From contig PABP01000038.1 in assembly GCA_002699585.1 (NCBI GenBank), positions 806,001 to 870,000 on the forward strand: a DNA stretch of 64,000 bases, in the 5' to 3' direction. How positions within the stretch are numbered: position 1 is the stretch's first letter; every line of letters begins with the position of its first letter. The notes below the pieces were generated by a model that had not been told where the DNA came from, did not search any database, and was given only the letters and a program-made list of their open reading frames with translations. This document shows positions 54,406 through 62,864 of this stretch, in pieces. Position numbers and translations under genes: made by a program. This DNA comes from Anaerolineaceae bacterium. GTDB lineage: Bacteria > Chloroflexota > Anaerolineae > Aggregatilineales > Phototrophicaceae.

Positions 54406-55761
54406 ATGTTCATTGATCGCAGCCATCTTTTACTGAACAATCCAGAGCGATTGCACTACGGCGTTTGCGTCACCGATATGGATGGTGATGGCGAATTCGA
54501 GTGGCTCATTGCCGGGTTTGGCGACGCCAACCGCGCTTACAAATGGACCGGACAGCACTACGATGACATCGCGCCGCTCGCCCTGGCCGATAAACGTCGG
54601 CAGGCGATTGGTCTAGCGGCCTGTGACATCGACGGTGATGGCCGTGAAGAAATCTATATCCTAAATACCGATACGTTCGGCGGGGCCAAGCGCTTCGCGG
54701 ATCGCCTGTTCGCCTTTGGCGATGACTGGGTCGACCTGTATTCGTTGCCCCATAATCAAGCCGCCCTCAACCTGACCGCAGGTCGCTCGGTGGTGGCCCT
54801 CGACCGCACCGGAAACGGCCTGTACGGCTTTTTCGTCGCCAACTATGGCGGCCCCATGCGCCTCTATGAACTCGACGACGATGGCATCTTGCTTGATGTC
54901 GCCCCACAGGCAGGCCTGAATATGGTGACGGGTGGGCGCGGATTGGTAGCGCTGCCGATCGTCAGCGACCGCATGGACATCTTCGCTGGTAACGAACAAG
55001 GTCCCAATTTTTTATTCCGCAATGAGGGTGATGGCACATTCAGCGAGATCGCCAGCAAGGTCGGCATCGGCGACCCCTTTGAGCATGTGCGCGGTATCGC
55101 TGTACTGGATACCAATGGCGATGGGCGCTTTGATCTGGTCTATGGCAATTGGGAAGGCCCACATCGCATGTTTGTCCAGAGCAGTGATGGCATCTGGGAC
55201 GACATTGCCCCACCCGCCATGGCCAACCCCTCGCGCATTCGTACCGTCATCGCCGCCGATTTCGATAACGATGGCTACGAAGAGCTGTTCTTCAACAACA
55301 TTGGCGAACCCAACCGTTTGTTCGCCCAGCGGAATGGCGATTGGGTACCGATCGATATGGGCGATGCTGAGGAAGAGGATGGCCTGGGAACAGGTGCAGC
55401 CATCGCCGATCTCGATGGCGATGGTCGCCTGGAGTTGCTTATTGCCCACGGTGAGAGCAGCCCACAGCCCTTGAGCCTGTATCACACGCCTAAAAACAGC
55501 AATCATTATTTGCGCGTACTCCCCCTGACGCGCTACGGTGCACCCGCGCGTGGCGCACTGGTCACGCTCAAAACGGCTAGCCGAACTCAGCAGCGGGCCA
55601 TAGACGCTGGCAGCGGCTACCTCTGCCAGATGGAACCCGTCGCCCACTTTGGCATGGGCCAGGAAACAGTTATCGAGTCGGTCACCGTGCGTTGGCCATC
55701 GGGTCATGTGCGCCAGGTCGATCATCCCGCGCCCGACCAACTCCTACGTATCGCATACTAA
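54406..55761 (+). CDS. FG-GAP/VCBS repeat protein with C-terminal UnbV/ASPIC domain
   Basis: 451 residues from the ATG at 54406; a TTG at 54370 would add 12 residues. Neither has a clear ribosome site. Repeated calcium-binding FG-GAP motifs (VTDMDGDGEFEWLI, ACDIDGDGREEIYI, VLDTNGDGRFDLVY, AADFDNDGYEELFF, IADLDGDGRLELLI) form a beta-propeller. The C-terminal ASPIC/UnbV domain has GSGYLCQMEPVAHFGMG and VRWPSGHVRQV. Family members are usually exported, but no signal peptide is seen, which is odd. It might be exported another way or the true start may differ. Confidence 0.85.
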   Translation: MFIDRSHLLLNNPERLHYGVCVTDMDGDGEFEWLIAGFGDANRAYKWTGQHYDDIAPLALADKRRQAIGLAACDIDGDGREEIYILNTDTFGGAKRFADRLFAFGDDWVDLYSLPHNQAALNLTAGRSVVALDRTGNGLYGFFVANYGGPMRLYELDDDGILLDVAPQAGLNMVTGGRGLVALPIVSDRMDIFAGNEQGPNFLFRNEGDGTFSEIASKVGIGDPFEHVRGIAVLDTNGDGRFDLVYGNWEGPHRMFVQSSDGIWDDIAPPAMANPSRIRTVIAADFDNDGYEELFFNNIGEPNRLFAQRNGDWVPIDMGDAEEEDGLGTGAAIADLDGDGRLELLIAHGESSPQPLSLYHTPKNSNHYLRVLPLTRYGAPARGALVTLKTASRTQQRAIDAGSGYLCQMEPVAHFGMGQETVIESVTVRWPSGHVRQVDHPAPDQLLRIAY

Positions 55762-55843
55762 ATGGCTGTTCTCTACGACACATAAATAAAAAAGGCACCA
55801 TGTATTGAGCCCCTACGATATGTCATCTAGTTAAGATTCGTAG

Positions 55844-55863
55844 GGACGCAGTATGCTGCGTCC
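55844..55863. repeat. REP-like palindrome
   Basis: ggacgcag and ctgcgtcc pair perfectly around tatg, with no T-run. It resembles the small hairpin repeats scattered between genes in many bacteria. Confidence 0.55.
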
Positions 55864-55882
55864 GCTTGTGGCCTCATAAACC

Positions 55883-55908
55883 AAAAAGGCGCACCCTGGG
55901 GCGCGCCT
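55883..55908 (-). terminator. Terminator after the TPR/PPC gene
   Basis: On the minus strand, aggcgc and gcgcct pair and are followed by ttttggtt. Confidence 0.75.
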
Positions 55909-55944
55909 CTCAAAAGCAAGTTATTGTTGGACTGAAGGGTTGGC

Positions 55945-56712
55945 TTAGTCCAGGCCGATTGTCACGTCGACAACACCGTAGGAACCACCACCTGCATGGC
56001 TGACCAGAACAGTATATTCGCCGCTGGTCGGCACAGTGTAAGCGTCAATGTAGGAATCCATCGTGCGGATGACATGACCATTGTTCAGGTCATCTTCGCC
56101 CATGACTGGCGTCCCATATGGATCCAGAATGACGACTAGCGGATCAACAACATCCAGCAGATCACTTTCAGCAGTCACACTCAGGGATTGGCCCATTTCT
56201 GCATCAATCGTGTAGGCGAATATGTTGCCCTCGCCCATCTTCAACATCTGCTCTACGCCATTTTCAAAGTTGAGCGGAATATAATACTGCTCAACGCCGC
56301 GCATCCAATCAATGTATTCGGAAGCAGCACGGCTGGGCATATTCATCTGCTCGTAAGCGATGCCAATCGCCAGGTCAATACCTGGGCTGTACGGATTCAA
56401 CGCCTGGGCACGGTTAAAATTGACGAGCGCCAGCGCCGGCTCCCCTGTATCGAGGTAATTCACCCCTACGCTGTAATAATAATCAGCATATTCCTGATGC
56501 GTAGGACGGTCCGAATTCGCTTGCCAGTCTTCGTTATTGTCATAAGACCGGGTAGTGATGACGTAAGTGGCGTCTGCGGGGGCGGCTTTGTCAAAGATAT
56601 TCGCCAGGGCTTCAATCCCAAAATAGGCAATACCTAAAACCAACAGGGCCTGCACCGCGAGTACGACACCCCGACCTGGATAGGTTTTCTGCGTCTTGCG
56701 TCCGTAAATCAT
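55945..56712 (-). CDS. Membrane-anchored protein with TPR and PPC-like domains
   Basis: 255 residues. One membrane helix at about 17-33 (VLAVQALLVLGIAYFGI) anchors an outside part. About 75-145 is a TPR pair (YYYSVGVNYLDTGEPALALVNFNRAQALNP...). The last 90 residues (IDAEMGQSLSVTAESDLLDVVDPLVVILDP...GEYTVLVSHAGGGSYG) look like a pre-peptidase C-terminal beta domain. Its function is not known. Confidence 0.78.
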   Translation of the reverse strand: MIYGRKTQKTYPGRGVVLAVQALLVLGIAYFGIEALANIFDKAAPADATYVITTRSYDNNEDWQANSDRPTHQEYADYYYSVGVNYLDTGEPALALVNFNRAQALNPYSPGIDLAIGIAYEQMNMPSRAASEYIDWMRGVEQYYIPLNFENGVEQMLKMGEGNIFAYTIDAEMGQSLSVTAESDLLDVVDPLVVILDPYGTPVMGEDDLNNGHVIRTMDSYIDAYTVPTSGEYTVLVSHAGGGSYGVVDVTIGLD

Positions 56713-56914
56713 AAGCCAATACCCATAATAAGAACTATCATGCGGTTGCTACCAAGTATACACGAAATTATGATAAAACGGTGAATTTACTCATGGTACG
56801 TTGGTAAATCGTGCGGAAACAACAGGGTTTATTGTGCGAGTTTGCCAGCTTTGGCCGCTGTTTTGGCACATCTGCCACGCAAAATACGCCAATTTTAGTC
56901 ATAGTAGACAAGCG

Positions 56915-57244
56915 TCAAATCAGCGCAGGCGCCACCAATCCCCGCCAAACCAGGAAAATGACCATTCCCAGGACAATCGTCAACAGCAGGCTGCGCGTCT
57001 TCCAGGCGATGAGCGCCGCTGCCACGCTGCCAATCAAGGCGGCATTGCTCAGGCTGATGTCCAGCTCGCCCGTTGGCATCAACGCAGCCGGGACCAAGAT
57101 GGCGGTCAGCACAGCAACGGGCACATAGCGCAAGGCACGGGCCACACGCGGCGGCAACTGCGCCCGCCCCACGACCACCAGCGGCACATAGCGCACGCTG
57201 AACGTCACCGCGAACATGCCCAAAATCAAGAGCGCTTCGTTCAT
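56915..57244 (-). CDS. azlD: AzlD-type branched-chain amino acid exporter small subunit
   Basis: 109 residues, four hydrophobic segments, with the family pattern [33 protein letters not shown]. AzlD pairs with AzlC to export branched-chain amino acids or analogues. It overlaps azlC by four bases. It is probably under the AraC-type regulator upstream. Confidence 0.9.
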   Translation of the reverse strand: MNEALLILGMFAVTFSVRYVPLVVVGRAQLPPRVARALRYVPVAVLTAILVPAALMPTGELDISLSNAALIGSVAAALIAWKTRSLLLTIVLGMVIFLVWRGLVAPALI

Positions 57245-57990
57245 TGTGCCACCTCCACAGTTTTAGCTTCCGGCTGATCTTTAGCGCCTAGCAGCGTTTC
57301 CATGACAATGCCTGCCAGAATACCGGCAAAGGCCGCGATCATCAGGCCTGCTTTGTTCTCAAGGTGATTGGTCAGCAGCGCCGTAATCGCGGATACCAGC
57401 GCACACACCAACATCGGGCGCGTGACCAGCATCGGCACCACAATGCCGATGAACGTCACTACCAGCGCAAAATCCAGGCCGATGTCTGCCAGTCCTTCTA
57501 ACTGCGACCCAGCCACCATGCCGACAATCGTGCTGATCTGCCAGTTGGTATACATCGCCAGCGAGGAACCGAGATGATACCACTGCTTATGTGGCGAATC
57601 ATCTTTGTCAGCATAGCGCCGTACCACCACAGCAAACGTTTCGTCCGTCAGCCAGAAGCCCAACGGGGCCAACCAACGCTGCGAAAGATCGCGCATATAC
57701 GGCGCGAGCGAGGCCGCATACAGCATATGGCGCAAATTGACGATGAACGTGGTCAAGACGATCAGCAGCGGAGCCACCCCCTGTGCGATTAATCCGGCGG
57801 CGATGAACTGTGCCGATCCAGCGAACACGAACAGCGACATGCCAATCGTCGCCAATGGAGAAATGCCACCGTTGATGGCAATCGCACCATAGATGATGCC
57901 GAACGGAATCGCCCCTAAAATCAGCGGGATGGTATCGCGCGCGCCGTTGATGAACTCCTGGCGAGGTGTCGGATAGTCGGTTTGGGTCAT
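57241..57990 (-). CDS. azlC: AzlC-type branched-chain amino acid exporter large subunit
   Basis: 249 residues, several membrane helices. The N-terminal [23 protein letters not shown] and [15 protein letters not shown] are AzlC signatures. Its partner AzlD starts four bases before its end. It is 29 bases from the AraC-type gene, so a three-gene operon AraC-azlC-azlD is likely. Confidence 0.92.
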   Translation of the reverse strand: MTQTDYPTPRQEFINGARDTIPLILGAIPFGIIYGAIAINGGISPLATIGMSLFVFAGSAQFIAAGLIAQGVAPLLIVLTTFIVNLRHMLYAASLAPYMRDLSQRWLAPLGFWLTDETFAVVVRRYADKDDSPHKQWYHLGSSLAMYTNWQISTIVGMVAGSQLEGLADIGLDFALVVTFIGIVVPMLVTRPMLVCALVSAITALLTNHLENKAGLMIAAFAGILAGIVMETLLGAKDQPEAKTVEVAQ

Positions 57991-58019
57991 TAGTCTGTAA
58001 ACCTGGTTGGGAAGTAAAT

Positions 58020-58862
58020 CTATAGCTGGCTAATGTACTGGCCAGGGGTCACACCGAGAATACGCTTGAAGTGCCGCGACAGATGGCTCTGGTCAGTAAA
58101 GCCACACATCAGGGCCGCGTCGCTAATGGCGATGCCACTTTCCATGTACATGCGCGCCCGTTCTACTTTAAGCTGCAACAGATATTGATGCGGCGGCAAG
58201 CCTGTCTCCTGCCGGAAAACCCGCGCCAGGTGATACGGACTCAGCCCGACCTCGTTCGCCAGGTCTTCCAGCGTGATGTTGGCGGCGAAATGCTGCTGCA
58301 TATAGCGCTTGGCCGCGACCACCGCCTGCCGTTGGTGGCCTGTCGGCATCACTTTGGGGCTGTTGACCGCATGGCGCACGATCAACTGGCCGAGTACATC
58401 GCGCAACAACGTATCGCGCAGCAAGTGCATATTGCCCTTTTCCAGCACGCGATGGCAGCGCTGCATGGCCTGGGCCAGCACTGGGTCGTCAATCACCGAT
58501 TGACTAAACGCAGGCAGCGACCAGTATTTACCGGTCACTTCATAGGCGATCCGCCGCATGAGGCTAACGCCCGGATAGAACATGCGATAGGTCCAGCCAT
58601 CCTCCACGACCGCATGGCCGCTATGAATTTCGCCCGGATTGATGACCACAATCTGCCCCTGTGCGATGTCGCGCATGGACCCATCATGATAGAAGGTGTA
58701 GTTATTGCGCTCGATCATGCCGATGGCGTACCACTCATGGAAGTGACGCGGGAACACATGCGTCACGTAAGTGGCGTGGAGCATCTCCATATTATCGTAC
58801 TGGGGAATCCGCCAGAACGTGGTTTGCTCCTGAATACGCGGGTGAGGCTGAGATAGGGTCAT
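58020..58862 (-). CDS. AraC-family transcription regulator
   Basis: 280 residues from an ATG at 58862; no clear ribosome site supports any of the nearby starts. An AraC-type cupin sensor domain ([17 protein letters not shown].., [12 protein letters not shown]) is followed by a C-terminal double helix-turn-helix of about 100 residues ([58 protein letters not shown]). It sits upstream of azlCD and probably controls amino-acid export; the ligand is unknown. Confidence 0.93.
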   Translation of the reverse strand: MTLSQPHPRIQEQTTFWRIPQYDNMEMLHATYVTHVFPRHFHEWYAIGMIERNNYTFYHDGSMRDIAQGQIVVINPGEIHSGHAVVEDGWTYRMFYPGVSLMRRIAYEVTGKYWSLPAFSQSVIDDPVLAQAMQRCHRVLEKGNMHLLRDTLLRDVLGQLIVRHAVNSPKVMPTGHQRQAVVAAKRYMQQHFAANITLEDLANEVGLSPYHLARVFRQETGLPPHQYLLQLKVERARMYMESGIAISDAALMCGFTDQSHLSRHFKRILGVTPGQYISQL

Positions 58863-59001
58863 AGGCCAAAGCATAGCAAATCTGGGGCGAACTGTCTTGT
58901 ACATTCTTGCGCACTTTGCATAAGAGGCCCGTTTGCGTGTCGTAACCTGGGGACGTGCCCTGTAAAATAAGGTCCTATTCGCCAATATAGAGGTAGATGC
59001 T

Positions 59002-59820
59002 ATGGGCACGCTCTACATCGTCCCGACCCCCATCGGCAACCTGGAAGACATGACGTTTCGTGGTCTGCGCATCTTAAAAGAAGTCAGCCTGATCGCCGCT
59101 GAAGACACGCGTACCTCGCGCGTCCTGCTCGACCATTACGAGATTCGGACGCCGCTGACCAGCTACCATGAGCACAATAAAATTGGCAAGCTGGATGCCA
59201 TCTTCGACGCCCTCATGCACGGCGATGTCGCCCTGATTAGCGACGCCGGTATGCCCGGTATCAGCGACCCCGGCTATGAACTCATCCGCGAGGCCATCGC
59301 CCGTGACATCGAAGTCGTGCCTCTGCCGGGAGCCAACGCCGTGATTACGGCCCTGGTCGGCAGCGGACTGCCCGCCGATAGCTTCATCTATTTGGGATTC
59401 TTGCCCAAAAAGCAAAATGCTCGCCGTGACCTGCTCAAATCGCTGAAATCAGAGAAGCGCACCCTGGTCGCCTATGAGAGTCCACATCGGCTGGCGGATA
59501 CCCTCGGCCAGATTCAAGCTGTTCTGGGCGATGATCGCCCGGTGAGTGTGGGCCGCGAACTGACCAAAAAGTTCGAAACCTATGTGCGCGGTCCTGCTGC
59601 CAGGGTGCATCAGCATTTTGTGGAAGAAAACCCCAAAGGGGAAATTACGCTGGTGATCGGTGGCGCGACCAATGGCAAAGTCTGGACGCGTGATGACGTT
59701 CTAGCGGCATTGGAACGCCTGACGGATGCCGGGGAATCGCTATCGCGGGCAGCCAAGCAAATCGCCGCCGAAAGCGGTTGGAAGAAGAGCGATGTCTATG
59801 CCCTGGGATTGGAAGAATAG
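59002..59820 (+). CDS. rsmI: 16S rRNA (cytidine1402-2'-O)-methyltransferase RsmI
   Basis: 272 residues with the family signatures VPTPIGNLEDMTFRGLRIL, AAEDTRTSRVLLDHY, SDAGMPGISDPGYEL and PLPGANAVITALVGSGL. RsmI methylates the 2'-hydroxyl of C1402 in the ribosome decoding centre with SAM. It is transcribed away from the AraC gene; the Nudix gene starts six bases after it, so they are co-transcribed. Confidence 0.96.
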   Translation: MGTLYIVPTPIGNLEDMTFRGLRILKEVSLIAAEDTRTSRVLLDHYEIRTPLTSYHEHNKIGKLDAIFDALMHGDVALISDAGMPGISDPGYELIREAIARDIEVVPLPGANAVITALVGSGLPADSFIYLGFLPKKQNARRDLLKSLKSEKRTLVAYESPHRLADTLGQIQAVLGDDRPVSVGRELTKKFETYVRGPAARVHQHFVEENPKGEITLVIGGATNGKVWTRDDVLAALERLTDAGESLSRAAKQIAAESGWKKSDVYALGLEE

Positions 59821-59826
59821 GCGACG

Positions 59827-60288
59827 ATGTGCATCCTCACTGACCGACACGGCAATGTGCTCCTCAGCTTTGAGCATATGGAAGAAACATGTCTGCAATC
59901 CCCACCTGTCGATGCCCCCATCACGCACGCATTGATCGTCGTCAAGCACCGGGACAAGTACCTGCTTGGCTTCAATGTTTGGCGCAAACAATGGGAAATT
60001 TTCGGTGGCATCATTGACCCTGGCGAAACGCCCCGGCAGGCTGTCCTGCGTGAACTACAGGAAGAGGCAGGCATCTACATCGAAAATGCGGATTTCCTGG
60101 GCCTGACGAAATTGCGGCTTCAGCCGGACGATCATCTGGAATATGGGGCGCTGTTTGGCGTTGATCTGCCGATCCTGCCACCTGTCGAACTTTGCTATGA
60201 AATTTTGGGCTTCATCCTGTGGGACAAGACCACCAACATCGGCCCCCTCAGCGAAATTGACGCCCAGTGCCTGGATTATCTAGCCTGA
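59827..60288 (+). CDS. Nudix hydrolase
   Basis: 153 residues. The Nudix box runs from Gly61 to Ile83: GIIDPGE, REL and EEAGI in the spacing G-x5-E-x7-RE-U-x-EE-x-G-U. Family members hydrolyse nucleoside diphosphates linked to another group. It follows rsmI by six bases and precedes the CoA-binding gene by 30 bases. Confidence 0.92.
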   Translation: MCILTDRHGNVLLSFEHMEETCLQSPPVDAPITHALIVVKHRDKYLLGFNVWRKQWEIFGGIIDPGETPRQAVLRELQEEAGIYIENADFLGLTKLRLQPDDHLEYGALFGVDLPILPPVELCYEILGFILWDKTTNIGPLSEIDAQCLDYLA

Positions 60289-60318
60289 AAATACCGTTTT
60301 TTATAAATAGGGGAATTC

Positions 60319-60738
60319 ATGACTAACCCACTTGTGCCCAATGACATCGACCTGCACGACCTACTGAGCACCGCCCAGACTATCGCCGTCGTTGGCCACA
60401 GCGACAATCCGGGCCGCACCAGCTATCAAATCGCTGGCTATTTACGTGCTGTTGGCTACACAATCTATCCCGTGAACCCGACCGTCAGCGTGATTGATGG
60501 CCAGCCCAGCTATCCCAGCTTGGCCGCTGTCGCCGCACCGATTGACATCGTGAATGTGTTCCGGCGCTCGGAATTTGTGGATGGCATTGTTACGGAAGCG
60601 ATTGCGGTTGGCGCGAAGGCTATCTGGACGCAATTGGGCGTCATCGACGAAGCAGCCCTGCAACGCGCCCAGGACACAGGTCTGCATGTCGTCATGAACC
60701 GCTGCATCAAGGTCGAGCATGTGCGGTTGGGCGTGTAG
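60319..60738 (+). CDS. CoA-binding (YccU-like) Rossmann protein
   Basis: 139 residues, a single CoA-binding domain. The fold motifs are AVVGHSDNPGRTSYQIAGYL, YTIYPVNPTVSVIDGQPSYPSL, and the closing HVVMNRCIKVEHVRL. Similar small proteins are common and have no assigned activity. It ends the rsmI-Nudix unit, just before the AT-rich island. Confidence 0.88.
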   Translation: MTNPLVPNDIDLHDLLSTAQTIAVVGHSDNPGRTSYQIAGYLRAVGYTIYPVNPTVSVIDGQPSYPSLAAVAAPIDIVNVFRRSEFVDGIVTEAIAVGAKAIWTQLGVIDEAALQRAQDTGLHVVMNRCIKVEHVRLGV

Positions 60739-60790
60739 AATCCTCAATGGAGTTAGAAATTGCACACATATCCACAAATCAATTATAGTT

Positions 60791-60828
60791 TTCTTGTGCA
60801 ATAACAATTCTTAATATACTATTATTGC
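60791..60828 (+). promoter_or_regulatory. Candidate promoter and operator of the RelA/SpoT-domain pair
   Basis: TTCTTG at 60791 and TATACT at 60815 are 18 bases apart. A perfect inverted repeat GCAATAA / TTATTGC (60798-60804 and 60822-60828) brackets the -10. An autoregulating protein could bind there. By eye only. Confidence 0.35.
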
Positions 60829-60858
60829 ATACGCTCCAATAAATAGAGTTGCAAACCT

Positions 60859-61896
60859 ATGGATACTTGGAATATTTCATTTGTTGCGGGATATAAAGTA
60901 CCGCCTTGTTACGGCATGAATGAAGAATATGTACAATCACAAGTTGAGGGCTCAAGTTTCGAGCTAGATGAATCCGGCCAAAGATACTTCCTACCCTTGT
61001 TTGAAAATGGCTTATCAAACAATGCAATAAACGTTGCATTCGAAACAAATGATCAAGATCATTACATTCGTAACCAAATTCTTGCTCTCAATGATGATAA
61101 TGTAGCGCTCAAAGAACAAGTGGCAAGGGATCTAGCACTCAGACTGGCAATATCAAGTCCAAAAAGCACTCGCAACGGGCTGCTCGTCATAATGGCAGGA
61201 AAGCAAAGTGATAAGTATCGTGTTGTGCTGTGGAAATTCCCAGCAAATCCGAGTATACAGGCAGAATTACTGGACTCAGAATTAGTTATCCGAGTCCTTG
61301 ATAGCGCCTTTTCCCGAGATACGGATTACTTCAAAGCTGCTATTTTTGAGGATAAAAGCCTCGATAGATCATCTTTCTTGTTTGGAAAGATAGAAGATAA
61401 ACAGACACGAGTTCGTGGTGCAGCCGCATTGTTTTGGATGAAAAACTTCCTAGGAACAAGACCACAGATATCTGATGAAAATGGTACTAGAACTATAGGA
61501 CGTGCCCTGCGTGATCTAACAAAAAAGCACAAGAACACGCAAAGTGTAGTGTCTTTACTGTCTGCGGCTGAGGTCGCTAAATCAAGATCGAATGTAATGA
61601 CTTCTATTCAGGATTTTTCAGAGCATTTATCCGCTGAACTAGCCGAAGAATTTCTAGATACGGTAAATGAGTACATACCAAGAGCAACGCCATTTCATAT
61701 CGTACCTGAGATGTTGGACACTGAACTAGGCGCAAGAATTATAATACTAGAAAACAATGTCAGGATTCTCGGTCCTACTGAAGAAGTAAATGCACTAATG
61801 GATTCTGCGAGAACAAATGGAGATAAGGTAAGTATTTCTATTGAGCAATCCATTGAGGAAGACAAATTGAAAACCATAAATAGCTTGCGTGGCTAA
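60859..61896 (+). CDS. Unrecognised protein coupled to a RelA/SpoT-domain gene
   Basis: 345 residues, soluble, no signal peptide. Sequence segments such as LFWMKNFLGTRPQISDENGTR, VMTSIQDFSEHLSAELAEEFLDTVNEY and LGARIIILENNVRILGP faintly recall the C-terminal part of the NA37/YejK nucleoid-associated family. I could not confirm this. The start uses the ATG at 60859. The DNA is visibly more AT-rich than the neighbours, a sign of transfer. Its 3' end overlaps the next gene by eight bases, so the two are translated together. A toxin-antitoxin or defence pair is an inference. Confidence 0.65.
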   Translation: MDTWNISFVAGYKVPPCYGMNEEYVQSQVEGSSFELDESGQRYFLPLFENGLSNNAINVAFETNDQDHYIRNQILALNDDNVALKEQVARDLALRLAISSPKSTRNGLLVIMAGKQSDKYRVVLWKFPANPSIQAELLDSELVIRVLDSAFSRDTDYFKAAIFEDKSLDRSSFLFGKIEDKQTRVRGAAALFWMKNFLGTRPQISDENGTRTIGRALRDLTKKHKNTQSVVSLLSAAEVAKSRSNVMTSIQDFSEHLSAELAEEFLDTVNEYIPRATPFHIVPEMLDTELGARIIILENNVRILGPTEEVNALMDSARTNGDKVSISIEQSIEEDKLKTINSLRG

Positions 61897-62554
61897 CAAC
61901 ATGGACATTAGGTCTGCGTATGTAGCAAGACACCCTACTCTTGAGGAAATTGCTTCAGAGCTAAAATCATACCTTAACGATGCTCTCGAAGGAGAGCAAA
62001 GAATAGACATGATAGCAACTCGAGCAAAAGACATTGCTGGTTTTGTCAAAAAGGCCAACAATCCAAAAAAAAATTATCAAAACCCTATCAACGAGATTCA
62101 AGATCAAGTTGGCGCAAGAATTGTTGTCCATTTACAGAGCGACGTAGACCACATTGCACACAAGATGAAAAGTGAGTTCACTTTCATTGAGGTGCAAGAA
62201 AAAAAACAAAGTGATCCAAAGGCATTTGACTATCAAGCTCGCCATATGATATGTCATCTACCCCCACAGATCATAAATAAACACAATAGTTTGATTTCAC
62301 TATTTGAACTACAAATCTGCACGTTGTTTCAGCACGCATGGGCAGAAGTTAGTCATGATCTAGCATACAAACCTAATCACGAAATACCAGAAGAAATCAC
62401 AAGAAAAATAGCTCTCATTGCTGCTCAGGCGTGGGGGGCTGACTTAATGTTCCAAACAATATGGAATGAGCTAGAGCAACCAGGACCAACACAAGGAATA
62501 GAAGACAAGGTTGAAAACACTGATAACAAGCATAGCTCATCTTCACCTAGCTAG
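61889..62554 (+). CDS. RelA/SpoT synthetase-domain protein with altered motifs
   Basis: 221 residues from a GTG; an ATG four codons later is also possible. The (p)ppGpp-synthetase fold is recognisable: RAKDIAGFVKKA (45-56), IQDQVGARIVVHLQSDVD (70-87), and LFELQICTLFQHAWAEVSHDLAYKP. The usual GY..H motif appears as FDYQARH (113-119), and the usual ExQxRT motif as ELQICT (140-145). The Arg of that motif is Cys and the Gly before Tyr is Asp. These changes could lower or change activity; toxic members of this family modify ATP or tRNA. The C terminus is a Ser-rich tail. Its partner gene overlaps it upstream. Confidence 0.75.
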   Translation: MANNMDIRSAYVARHPTLEEIASELKSYLNDALEGEQRIDMIATRAKDIAGFVKKANNPKKNYQNPINEIQDQVGARIVVHLQSDVDHIAHKMKSEFTFIEVQEKKQSDPKAFDYQARHMICHLPPQIINKHNSLISLFELQICTLFQHAWAEVSHDLAYKPNHEIPEEITRKIALIAAQAWGADLMFQTIWNELEQPGPTQGIEDKVENTDNKHSSSSPS

Positions 62555-62864
62555 GCCTTCAATCGTACAGCTTATATAAACAATCAATTCTCAGATTTAA
62601 CTTTGGGTCTCTATGTTAAATCTTTCTCTGTGCGCTCTGTGTCCTCTGTGGTGAAATCCCAAACATCGTACCATATGGAACGCTTTTCACGCTCATTTTA
62701 TGCTACGCTGGCCCTGAGCAAGACTTCACTCAGCACTCAAAACTCGGCCCTCAGCACTGTTTTCAAAACTTTTTCTCGTTATGCAGCACTATACTGCGGA
62801 TACTGCAAACAAAAATCGCCCCAACCGAAGTCAGAGCGATTTCATACGTGAGTGAATGTGCTGC
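62555..62864. other. Intergenic region with low-complexity repeats and asnS terminator
   Basis: No convincing gene in these 310 bases. The stretch 62624-62656 (ctctgtgcgctctgtgtcctctgtgg) repeats a CTCTGTG unit, and 62728-62758 repeats cagcact. Both look like dispersed low-complexity DNA. The terminator of asnS lies at 62811-62842. Confidence 0.55.
62811..62842 (-). terminator. Terminator after asnS
   Basis: On the minus strand, aaatcgc pairs with gcgattt, followed by a T-run (ttttgtttg). The loop is 16 bases, longer than usual. Confidence 0.7.

Noticed and set aside
62603-62851. 82-residue frame in the gap before asnS
   Set aside because: It runs through CTCTGTG and CAGCACT repeats and has no ribosome site, so it reflects repetitive DNA.
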